A stretch of 12,048 nucleotides of DNA from Saccharicrinis sp041595375. Lineage in GTDB: Bacteria > Bacteroidota > Bacteroidia > Bacteroidales > Marinilabiliaceae. The notes below the pieces were generated by a model. It did no database searches, had not been told where the DNA came from, and saw only the letters and a list, made by a program, of their open reading frames with translations. This document shows positions 1 to 7,256 of the stretch, piece by piece (position 1 is the first letter of the stretch; every line of letters begins with the position of its first letter). The position numbers were made by a program, and so were the translations under genes. The stretch lies in assembly GCA_041595375.1 (NCBI GenBank), contig JBFHKL010000119.1, forward strand, positions 1-12,048, in the 5' to 3' direction.

Positions 1-1523
1 GTTTAAAAGAACAAGGCATCGAAACCCTTGAAAGAAAAACAAAGACTATTTTAACACGCATGGAGGCCATCAGAACCTATGTAGCCACTCAATTTATTAT
101 TGAAGATGAGATAAAGGAAATGGTCGATGAATATCCGGATGGAAATATTCCTGAGAATGAAAAAAAAGCTATGCTCAAGAAAGTCCCCATCTTTGCATCC
201 ATTGCTGTAGGCGAAACGGATGCAGACAAGGATAACTATATGTTTAGGGTAGCCTCTAAGAGAGCACGAAATAAAAAAAACAATGCCTCTGAGCTGGAAA
301 AAGAATTTATTAAAACATTTGAGGATAATGATACACTAAATAGCCTGACCTATACCAATAATGAGACCAATGAATTATGGGTAATGCGGCCGGTAAGACT
401 TTCCGAAAAACAAGGCTGCCTAGAATGCCATGGATCACCCGACACCAGCCCCTGGGGCAATGGTAAAGACGTATTGGGCTATGAACTGGAAGATTATCAG
501 GATGGTGACATTGAAGGTCTTTTTATTATCAAGTCCAGTCTGGATGCCAACAATAACGAGGTACAGGCAAATATACGCAATGCCATTTGGGAGATTATTC
601 TCATCATGTTAGGGGTACTTATTATAGTTTTTATCATCAGCAGTTATTTCATAAAAAAAACAAATAGTAAAATTGATCATATCGTTCAAGCCAATAAAAA
701 AATAGCCAATGGCGATCTGAGCGAGAAACTCCCTGAAGAGGGATCGGATGAATTCGCAGAAATATTTCGTCATTTAAATATAATGAGCGACTCCTTAAAG
801 ACAGTCATCAAAGCTGTAAATGAGGCAGCTGATTTATTGGTTGATGAAAGTTCTTCTTCTAAGGACCTGTCTAGGCAATTGGCCTCCTCAACTAATACGC
901 AGGCCGCCGCAGTTGAAGAAATTTCAGTATCAATGGAAGAAATGAGCGCGACGATAGATCAAACCAGCGAACATGCACAGACAACAGAAACAATAGCCAA
1001 AACATCAGCCCTAGAGATAGAAACAAGTAACGATTCTTCAAAAAAAGCTATTGATTCAATGTTTTCTATAAAAGAAGAGCTGAACGCCATTGGCGACATT
1101 GCCAAACAAACAAATATCTTGGCGTTAAATGCCTCGGTGGAAGCTGCTCGAGCAGGTACTGCAGGAGCAGGATTTAGCGTTGTAGCTGGAGAAGTAAGAA
1201 AACTGGCAGAAAGAAGTAAACACTCTGCAGAGAAAATTGAAACCCTATTCTCAAACGGAGTAAAAATAGTAAACTTAACCAGCGACAAACTTACGCAGCT
1301 GGTTCCTGATATCACAAAAACATATACCTTACTATCTGAGATAGTAGCTTCGAGCATGGAGCAAAGTTCTGGGGCATCCGAAATTAATAATGCCGTACAG
1401 GGACTAAATAATGTGACACAAACAAATGCCCAAATTGCCGACAATATGACAGCCAAGGCTGATAAACTAAATCATTATGCAACATTATTAAGAGATAGAA
1501 TTTCTTTTTTTAAGATAAAATAA
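1..1523 (+). CDS. Methyl-accepting chemotaxis protein with c-type haem sensor domain (5' end outside window)
   Basis: This is a membrane receptor of the MCP type. The frame is open to the left edge (reading LKEQGIETLERKT before the Met at 60), so the start lies outside and the Met at 60 is internal. Counting from that Met, residues 1-170 resemble the DUF3365/Tll0287-like sensor domain, with one c-type haem motif CLECH at 120-124 (bases 417-431). A single membrane segment lies at about 176-196, HAMP at about 198-250, and the MCP signalling domain follows, with its conserved hairpin tip (IGDIAKQTNILALN, then VEAARAG) at 344-366. In this family the sensor is expected on the periplasmic side, where the haem would be attached by cytochrome c maturation, and the tip would engage CheA/CheW. 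The C-terminus (FFKIK) lacks the CheR/CheB-tethering pentapeptide. A first membrane segment is presumably upstream of the window. No che genes are visible nearby. The ligand (redox state, O2, NO) is inference. The MCP call is very secure; the haem-domain call is strong. Confidence 0.95.
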   Translation, partial: LKEQGIETLERKTKTILTRMEAIRTYVATQFIIEDEIKEMVDEYPDGNIPENEKKAMLKKVPIFASIAVGETDADKDNYMFRVASKRARNKKNNASELEKEFIKTFEDNDTLNSLTYTNNETNELWVMRPVRLSEKQGCLECHGSPDTSPWGNGKDVLGYELEDYQDGDIEGLFIIKSSLDANNNEVQANIRNAIWEIILIMLGVLIIVFIISSYFIKKTNSKIDHIVQANKKIANGDLSEKLPEEGSDEFAEIFRHLNIMSDSLKTVIKAVNEAADLLVDESSSSKDLSRQLASSTNTQAAAVEEISVSMEEMSATIDQTSEHAQTTETIAKTSALEIETSNDSSKKAIDSMFSIKEELNAIGDIAKQTNILALNASVEAARAGTAGAGFSVVAGEVRKLAERSKHSAEKIETLFSNGVKIVNLTSDKLTQLVPDITKTYTLLSEIVASSMEQSSGASEINNAVQGLNNVTQTNAQIADNMTAKADKLNHYATLLRDRISFFKIK

Positions 1524-1677
1524 AAATTATTGAACCAAACAATAAAATAAAAAGATCATCTGTTTATTTATGAGCATACTACACACCAAACTCACGGGGT
1601 TATAAACGGATTGAATAAAATTAAAAACAGACATTACACATAAGATAAAAGCCCCTTTTGTGGGCTAAAAGCAAAAT

Positions 1678-1842
1678 ATGTCTTCTGTATACAAATACCT
1701 CTTTTATGTGTCTATAATTTTACTTTTAATGGCTATATCCTGTCCCCCATTTATCGGGAGAACCCACCTCAAAGTCATTTCCCTCCCTACAAATTGGGAC
1801 AAGTTGTGTGAGGAAGGTATTCTCATGGCTCGAAGTGTTTAA
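1678..1842 (+). CDS. Possible small lipoprotein (54 aa) or gene remnant
   Basis: ATG at 1678 opens a 54-codon frame ending in TAA at 1840-1842. The N-terminus has a hydrophobic stretch (YLFYVSIILLLMAISC) ending in a Cys at residue 22, which resembles a lipoprotein signal with a loose lipobox. The remaining 32 residues (ending EEGILMARSV) match nothing I recognise. A different frame is open from 1812 to the TAA at 1980-1982. The sequence coding DKLC here (1798-1809) is nearly repeated there coding DRLC (1902-1913), so a frameshift between the two copies would join them in one longer product. I see no promoter. It may be a short real gene, the front of a broken one, or chance. Confidence 0.25.
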   Translation: MSSVYKYLFYVSIILLLMAISCPPFIGRTHLKVISLPTNWDKLCEEGILMARSV

Positions 1843-2346
1843 AAATTAGCGAAACTTCACTAACCAGTGCAAATTTAAATCATGATCCCTGGCTAAGACA
1901 GGACAGGTTGTGTATACAATTATTTGCTCTGTCCATGCCCGTTTCATCAAAAGAGACTAACCAAATAGGATTTCTGCCTTAAGAAAAACTGAACTGCATT
2001 TTTCTATCATAGTAGTTCTTTATAAAATACCCATAACACTCATTGTGCTGCATCTCATTCAACTATAATAGCAGACTTAACCAATCATAAACTGATCTGT
2101 TACTTTTTTTTGTTTTTCATCCTTTAACCCGCATGATGCATTATTACTTTGTAGTGAGCATTATAAAAAAATAAGGCTCTACTGAAATGAGGCATAATAC
2201 CTATTAATCGACAGACTGAGATTTTATAATTTATATTGTGGGTTGAATTAAGCATGTATTCAATGCTTATTGACAAGCTTTTTAAACTGTTTATCCGAAA
2301 AAACATAATGCCTATCGAGAATATGCTGCCATTAATAGGTTTTGAA

Positions 2347-2376
2347 TTGTGAAATAGGCGTAAATCTCTATTTTTG
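2347..2376 (+). promoter_or_regulatory. Bacteroidetes-type promoter for the flavoprotein gene
   Basis: TTG at 2347-2349, a 19-base spacer, then TATTTTTG at 2369-2376 matches the Bacteroidetes housekeeping sigma consensus (-33 TTG or TTTG, 19-21 bases, -7 TAnnTTTG). Transcription would begin around 2380-2385, leaving a leader of about 160 bases before the ATG at 2546. It is the only full match I found in the intergenic regions. Confidence 0.5.
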
Positions 2377-2492
2377 TTTTGCATGTTTACCCAATAAACG
2401 CGCAATAAAAACAAGACAAAGCAACTATATATTAATCATTTACAATAAACCATATAAATTACCCATTAAAATCCCAGGCGAAAAAACTACAC

Positions 2493-2523
2493 AAAAACTT
2501 TATTAAAACCCTAACAAGTTTTT
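2493..2523 (+). repeat. Inverted repeat in the flavoprotein leader
   Basis: AAAAACTT (2493-2500) and AAGTTTTT (2516-2523) form a perfect 8-bp stem around a 15-base loop, 22 bases before the flavoprotein start. In the mRNA it could affect ribosome access, or as DNA it could be a binding site. In such AT-rich sequence chance is a real alternative. Confidence 0.3.
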
Positions 2524-2545
2524 AATACATTAAAAGTAAGATAAC

Positions 2546-4114
2546 ATGAAATTATTTCGTCTAAACAAAACAAAAAACAAAGTTACCAATACCTGTATAT
2601 TATATGCTACAACTTCCGGTAACTCAAAAAAAGTTGCCCAAAAAGCACAAAAGTATTACATGAGTCAAGGAGAGCCGGCAACACTTTCCAGCACACGTAA
2701 GATATCAGCTCACAAGCTCACCCAATACAAAAACCTCATTATGGTTATAAGTACAGATGGAGAAGGAGATCCTCCATCGATGGCCTCACGTTTTTTTGAA
2801 GATATTAACTCAACGCATATGCCTAACTTAGCTAAACTACAATACTCTGTTTGTGCTTTGGGAGATTCAAGCTATGAAAATTTTTGCGAAGCAGGCAAAG
2901 AAATAGATAAAAAGCTCACTGAATTGGGTGCCAAAACATTTTATCCGCGTGTAGATTGTGACACTAATTTTGCCCAGCCCGCTGCCCAATGGATAAAAGA
3001 AGGTTTTGCCAGATTAAAGGGCAAGGAGGTCTACGATGTAGACCTAAACATACAGACAAATGATGATGTTAAGGCCATTGTAAAGCGAAAAAAAAAGCTT
3101 ACAAAAGGAAATACAGAAAAACCATGTTTTCAAATAGAACTTCAGCCTTTGACAGATGCCTCTCATATACTACCTGGAGATTCAATTGGTATAAGGCCTA
3201 AAAATCCTATTAAACTAGTAAATGAACTATTTAATTTATTACAATTGAAGATGAGTGATGCTCATTACCAATTTATATTACACAAGGCCGAAATTACCAC
3301 CCTCTCAAAACAGACCATACTTAAGTATTTAAATTTGGCTCCAAATATTAAATTGCAGCAACTTACAGATAACACAAAAACGCTTAATGATTTTATCGCT
3401 AATGCCAACATACTCGATTTACTAAACAACTATCCTATTAAAGTTGATAACGAAGAACTTTTGAGCATTATTCCAACAATGAAAGAGCGCATATACTCTG
3501 TTGCCTCGGATTATCATTACGCACAAGGCACTATTGATCTCACGGTAAAAGCAATACATTTTGATTTTATGAATCGTTTGCACGAAGGAGCCGGCTCAAC
3601 GCATTTAACGGAGGTTATGGAAAAAAATAGCGAGCTAACGTTTAAACACTATGCTAACATTGAATTTCGCCTGAATACGGATGAATATCCTCCGATAATA
3701 CTAATAGGCATAGGTACAGGAATTGCTCCTTTTAGGGCATTCTGGCAACATTACAAACAACAAAATCAGCTCAATAAAATCTGGTTGATATGGGGAGATA
3801 AACACAGCAACACTGATTACATTTACGAAGAAGAAATAAATAAAATGAAAGACCTTCATGTGATCAATCAAGTGGATGTTGTATTTTCAAGAGATACTGA
3901 AAAAAAAAGCTATGTTCAGGATGTATTGAAAATGAGAGCAAAGGATATAACACAATGGCTGAAAAACAACGCACATATTTATACCTGTGGATCACTTGCT
4001 ATGGCTAAAGATGTTGAATGTGAATTGCAGGATTTATTACATGAAAACAAGGCCATTCATCTGACTTTTGAAGATATAAAAAATAGCGGCAAATATCATG
4101 TAGATGCCTATTGA
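2546..4114 (+). CDS. CysJ-like NADPH diflavin reductase (FMN/FAD flavoprotein)
   Basis: This 522-residue cytoplasmic protein has the full diflavin reductase layout and would pass electrons from NADPH through FAD and FMN to a partner. The flavodoxin domain (about 15-158) shows the phosphate loop YATTSGNSKK (20-29), STDGEGDPPS (69-78) and ALGDSSYENFCEAGK (104-118), very like sulfite reductase CysJ. The FAD part shows RIYSVAS (315-321) and GAGSTHL (348-354). The NADP part shows IGIGTGIAPFRAF (387-399), FSRD (447-450) and TCGS (480-483), and the protein ends YHVDAY like the CysJ C-terminus. It is shorter than CysJ (about 600), with the loss apparently between the flavodoxin and FAD motifs, where the connecting domain is reduced. 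No CysI haemoprotein is adjacent, so the acceptor is unknown and I give no symbol. A good promoter lies upstream (2347-2376) and a terminator downstream (4184-4208). Start is the first ATG after an A-rich stretch, as is usual in this phylum. Confidence 0.92.
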   Translation: MKLFRLNKTKNKVTNTCILYATTSGNSKKVAQKAQKYYMSQGEPATLSSTRKISAHKLTQYKNLIMVISTDGEGDPPSMASRFFEDINSTHMPNLAKLQYSVCALGDSSYENFCEAGKEIDKKLTELGAKTFYPRVDCDTNFAQPAAQWIKEGFARLKGKEVYDVDLNIQTNDDVKAIVKRKKKLTKGNTEKPCFQIELQPLTDASHILPGDSIGIRPKNPIKLVNELFNLLQLKMSDAHYQFILHKAEITTLSKQTILKYLNLAPNIKLQQLTDNTKTLNDFIANANILDLLNNYPIKVDNEELLSIIPTMKERIYSVASDYHYAQGTIDLTVKAIHFDFMNRLHEGAGSTHLTEVMEKNSELTFKHYANIEFRLNTDEYPPIILIGIGTGIAPFRAFWQHYKQQNQLNKIWLIWGDKHSNTDYIYEEEINKMKDLHVINQVDVVFSRDTEKKSYVQDVLKMRAKDITQWLKNNAHIYTCGSLAMAKDVECELQDLLHENKAIHLTFEDIKNSGKYHVDAY

Positions 4115-4183
4115 TATAATGAATACCCTTTACATAAGCTACACTGAATCCGTAAGGGGATACAAGTTCTTACAAACACAAAA

Positions 4184-4208
4184 TGCGGGTTTTTGGCCCG
4201 CACTTTTT
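4184..4208. terminator. Bidirectional intrinsic terminator between convergent genes
   Basis: TGCGGG (4184-4189) and CCCGCA (4197-4202) form a GC-rich 6-bp stem with a 7-base loop, followed by CTTTTT on the plus strand and, read from the other strand, by TTTTG. It sits 69 bases after the flavoprotein stop and 33 bases from the end of the DUF819 gene, so it can serve both. Confidence 0.8.
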
Positions 4209-4241
4209 CTATTGTTTTGAATGCATTTATATATAAGCAAG

Positions 4242-5510
4242 CTAGGGAGCGACTACCTGCATTATGATTCCACAAATCCAGGCTCCATAAGAGCCCAAAG
4301 CATAGCCCAGCACTGCCAGCAACACACCAACAGGAGCTAAAGACGGGTGAAAAGCAGCTGCCACTACAGGAGCACTTGCTGCCCCTCCAATATTTGCCTT
4401 ACTACCTACTGCCAGAAAAAAGAAAGGAGCTTTAATTAACTTACCTACAACAAGTAACAAAATAACATGAATGGCCATCCAAATACCTCCCACCATAAAA
4501 AGTCCGGTATTATCGAGTATTTTGGTAACATCCATTTTCATACCAATGGTGGCCACTAAAATATAAATAAATATAGTTCCTATCCTTGACGCACCTGCGC
4601 CTTCATACTTCCTGAGTTTAGTAAAAGAGAGACCTATTCCAAAAGTCGTTGCTAAGATAATCAACCAAAAAAACTTAGATGTTAAGCTTAATTTTGTCAG
4701 ACTGGGTGCATGATTTGCAATATAAGGTGCAATTGTATCAGCCAATACATGAGCCAGACCTGTTACGCCGAGACCTATCCCTAGAATAACCATCAAATCA
4801 GTTGTACTTGGAATACGGGCAATACTTTGACTATAGGCCTGCATTTTATCTTTTAAATGGTGCACACTACTGGCATCTGCCTTAAAAAACCTATCTATTT
4901 TTTCTGTTTTTCCAACTCCAATCAGCAGAATCGCCATCCATATTTCAGCAACAATCACATCAACTGTTATCATAACTGAATACAAGCTATCCGAAGGCTT
5001 AAAAATTTCATACATGGCTGCCTGGTTAGCACCTCCGCCAATCCAACTTCCAGCAATCGTTGTCATTCCGCGCCAAACAGCTTCAACACCAGCTCCTCCA
5101 ACTAAATCAGGATTAAAAAATGCAGTGATTAAAATAGCCAGAGGACCACCTATTATTACTCCTATTGATCCGGTAAAAAACATAATCAAAGCTTTGTGCC
5201 CTAGTTTCATTACTTCTTTTAAATCAATACTCAGGGTTAACAAAACCAGACTGGCTGGCAAAAGATAACGAGAGGCAACATAATATAAGTTTGAATGCTC
5301 ACCATCTACAATACCCAAAGTGGTTAACAAGCTGGGCAGAAAGTAACACAACAACAGCATGGGTATTACTTTATAAAACTTTCTAAGAACAGGGGATTTC
5401 GAATTACTGGTGTAAAATATTGCAGCCAGCATAACAATCAAAATCCCAAAAACAACAGCATCATTGGTTATTAAGGCATCCACTTTCTCATTTTCCATCA
5501 TAATCATCAT
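4242..5510 (-). CDS. DUF819 (YjcL-type) integral membrane protein
   Basis: This 422-residue protein is almost wholly hydrophobic, with about ten to twelve membrane segments, and matches the DUF819 family of inner-membrane proteins, of which YjcL is the usual reference. Two glycine-rich segments typical of the family are clear: GSWIGGGANQAAM (154-166) and SKANIGGAASAPVVAAAF (370-387), placed in each half as in inverted-repeat transporters. A charged cytoplasmic-looking linker (about 200-235, KTEKIDRFFKAD) separates the halves. The family is transporter-like, but I know of no proven substrate. Length is normal. The start is uncertain among clustered ATG codons (residues 1, 2, 4 and 5 are Met). 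It is transcribed alone, away from the DUF1566 gene and towards the flavoprotein. Confidence 0.9.
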   Translation of the reverse strand: MMIMMENEKVDALITNDAVVFGILIVMLAAIFYTSNSKSPVLRKFYKVIPMLLLCYFLPSLLTTLGIVDGEHSNLYYVASRYLLPASLVLLTLSIDLKEVMKLGHKALIMFFTGSIGVIIGGPLAILITAFFNPDLVGGAGVEAVWRGMTTIAGSWIGGGANQAAMYEIFKPSDSLYSVMITVDVIVAEIWMAILLIGVGKTEKIDRFFKADASSVHHLKDKMQAYSQSIARIPSTTDLMVILGIGLGVTGLAHVLADTIAPYIANHAPSLTKLSLTSKFFWLIILATTFGIGLSFTKLRKYEGAGASRIGTIFIYILVATIGMKMDVTKILDNTGLFMVGGIWMAIHVILLLVVGKLIKAPFFFLAVGSKANIGGAASAPVVAAAFHPSLAPVGVLLAVLGYALGSYGAWICGIIMQVVAP

Positions 5511-5775
5511 TAAAATCTGTATCCATATTATTACATCACACCCCTTAAAATCCTATTCCTTAACAAATACTGGCTCAGCACGCTTCGTCCATATACAATA
5601 GTCAACATTCAGCATAAGACTAATAGCCTACTGCTTAAAACTTCTCTTTTTTTAAATTACAAGTATGATAATTTGGGCAGTAGAAATTATTATTTACCAC
5701 TTTGCCTGCCATTACCTATGTAAATTATTGAACCAGCCACGGAATGTGAGAACTTAGGCAAAACTAAGCAAATTC

Positions 5776-5795
5776 ATAAAATATCCATATTTTAT
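5776..5795. promoter_or_regulatory. Perfect 9-bp palindrome, possible operator
   Basis: ATAAAATAT (5776-5784), two central C bases, then ATATTTTAT (5787-5795) make a perfect dyad in the divergent intergenic region, 34 bases before the -7-like TACCTTTG. The position and symmetry suit a dimeric repressor or activator site. It is pure A/T in its arms, so chance is possible, and no regulator gene is present in the window. Confidence 0.35.
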
Positions 5796-5828
5796 ACCAT
5801 TTAAGTTTAAAGATATTTATTTGTGACT

Positions 5829-5836
5829 TACCTTTG
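5829..5836 (+). promoter_or_regulatory. Candidate -7 element TACCTTTG for the DUF1566 gene
   Basis: TACCTTTG matches the Bacteroidetes -7 consensus TAnnTTTG and lies 132 bases before the ATG at 5969. At the -33 distance only GTTTAA is found rather than TTG, so the match is half complete. Confidence 0.35.
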
Positions 5837-5968
5837 AAAAATTTTTGAAACATCTGTACCCATTACATTTTAATTGAAGTTTTTGTAAGCAACAATACTT
5901 ATAAATACGGGTTATATAGGGAAACCTAAAAATTAGGACAGACAAATCATACACCACAATCATAAAAC

Positions 5969-7165
5969 ATGAAAACATATAGATTAAAAACAATTACATA
6001 TTTTTCAATCGTATTTTTTATGGGGTGTCAGCATCCTCAAAAAACAAAATAAAACAACTCCAATAATACCATTAAATTTGTTTTAACAGACACCGGTCAA
6101 GACAAGTTCTATAATGATAATGGCACATTAATTTCCAAACCCAACGAAGAGCTAGATTATTATGGCCAGGATGCACAATTTGAAGGAACACCTTCTTCAT
6201 TTAATGACAATGGCGATGGTACTATTACGGATTTAAATACAGGATTAATCTGGCAAAAAACTCCCGATTACAGACGTTACAATTTTTACAATGCCTTTAA
6301 ATATGTCGATGAATTAGAAATTGGTGGTTACACCGATTGGCGATTGCCAACTATAAAAGAATTATACTCTATCAGTAATTTTAAAGGAGAACTAAGCCCT
6401 TCTGATCTCTCAAAATCAAAACCATATCTGGACACTAGGTATTTTGATTTTGAATATGATAAAAGAATGCCCTTTGCCGGACAGTATTGGTCGGGCACAA
6501 AATATGTAAAAGGTGGAATACAAAATAAGAACATAGAAGGTGCATTCGGATTTAACTTTGCAGATGGCCATATTAAATCGTACGAAACAGGTTTATATTT
6601 TAACGGTAAAGATGGAGTAACAAACCCCGGATGCTATGTGAGAGCTGTCCGGGGAAAAGAAAACATATACGGTGTTAATGATTTTATAGATAATCAGAAC
6701 GGTACCATTACTGACAAGGCCACCAACTTAATGTGGCAGAGAGTAGACGATGGTGCTACCTTCAACTGGAAAGAAGCGCTTATATACGCTAAAAACAACC
6801 AACTTGCCGGATATACAGATTGGCGTTTACCGAATACAAAAGAATTGCAGAGCATTGTAGATTACGATAAAAAAACCATTCCTGCCATAGACGAAAACTT
6901 TTTTTCCTGTACCAACAACGATGGTTGGTTTTGGACAAGCACCACACAAGGAGATTTTAAAAATACAGCCTGCTATATAGCATTTGGTAAAGCTTATAGC
7001 AAAGACAACAGCAGCGTAAAAGAATATTACGATTGGCACGGTGCCGGAGCACAGCGTTCTGACCCAAAATCAGGGAAAATTGAAGATTATTTAATGGAAT
7101 CGATTAATGCCGCAGATTCTATCAGAATAAAGAATTACGTTCGCTTGGTAAGAGATGTAGACTAA
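5969..7165 (+). pseudogene. DUF1566 (Lcl C-terminal-like) lipoprotein gene with in-frame stop at codon 28
   Basis: From the ATG at 5969 the frame reads a lipoprotein signal (hydrophobic TYFSIVFFMGC, lipid-bearing Cys at residue 20), then QHPQKTK and a TAA at 6050-6052. The same frame then continues without interruption for 370 codons to the TAA at 7163-7165. The continuation holds two related units of DUF1566, the domain found at the C-terminus of Legionella Lcl. Unit 1 has NDNGDGTITDLNTGLIWQ then GGYTDWRLPTIKELYSI; unit 2 has DNQNGTITDKATNLMWQ then AGYTDWRLPNTKELQSI. Proteins of this kind are exported surface lipoproteins of mostly unknown role. Apart from the one stop the gene looks intact, so the break is recent, a sequencing error, or read through. 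The only early in-frame alternative start, TTG at 6344, is the Leu of the conserved WRLP motif, so re-initiation there would lose half of unit 1. The MFS gene follows after 91 bases. Confidence 0.85.
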
Positions 7166-7176
7166 AAAAGTCTACA
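7156..7176 (+). repeat. Hairpin overlapping the DUF1566 stop codon
   Basis: TGTAGACT (7156-7163) and AGTCTACA (7169-7176) form a perfect 8-bp stem with a 5-base A loop. The left arm includes the last codons, and the terminal TAA starts within it. There is no following T tract, so it is not a standard terminator; it could slow decay from the 3' side or reduce read-through into the MFS gene. Confidence 0.45.
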
Positions 7177-7256
7177 AGCCATTGCAAAAAACTACAAAAG
7201 AAACACTTGAGAGTTAGTATCTAAAACATATACCTAAAGATAAAAATACATTCACT

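Larger units (their letters stand above)
1524..2545. other. 1-kb region without a secure gene
   Basis: This stretch separates the receptor from the flavoprotein. It holds a weak 54-codon lipoprotein-like frame (1678-1842), a near-repeat of GGGACAAGTTGTGT (1797-1810) as AGGACAGGTTGTGT (1901-1914), a small hairpin at 1650-1665 (AGCCC/GGGCT), the flavoprotein promoter at 2347-2376, and an inverted repeat in the flavoprotein leader. A 96-codon minus-strand frame at 2124-2414 has no recognisable domain and lies across the plus-strand promoter, so I do not call it. The patchy frames could be a decayed gene, but I cannot name a parent. Confidence 0.6.
5521..5968. other. Divergent intergenic region, 448 bases, non-coding
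   Basis: This region lies between two genes that point away from each other, so it should carry promoters for both. Visible elements are one copy of the AAATTATTGAACCA sequence (5722-5735), a perfect palindrome (5776-5795), a -7-like TACCTTTG (5829-5836), and a short dyad CCTAA/TTAGG (5925-5937) about 30 bases before the ATG at 5969. On the minus strand, TAGTTTTG (complement of 5759-5766) also fits TAnnTTTG but has no TTG at the right distance. I see no gene here. Confidence 0.6.

Noticed and set aside
959..1456. A 165-codon minus-strand frame
   Set aside because: It lies opposite the conserved MCP signalling domain, which explains the sequence fully.
2254..2352. A 32-codon plus-strand frame starting MYSMLIDKLFKLF
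   Set aside because: Very short, no signal or domain, and it overlaps the TTG of the promoter; no support as a gene.
2124..2414. A 96-codon minus-strand open frame
   Set aside because: No recognisable domain, mixed composition, and it lies across the plus-strand promoter at 2347-2376; likely chance in AT-rich DNA.
5759..5766. Minus-strand TAGTTTTG as a promoter for the DUF819 gene
   Set aside because: It fits TAnnTTTG but has no TTG at the expected distance and lies about 250 bases from the gene start.
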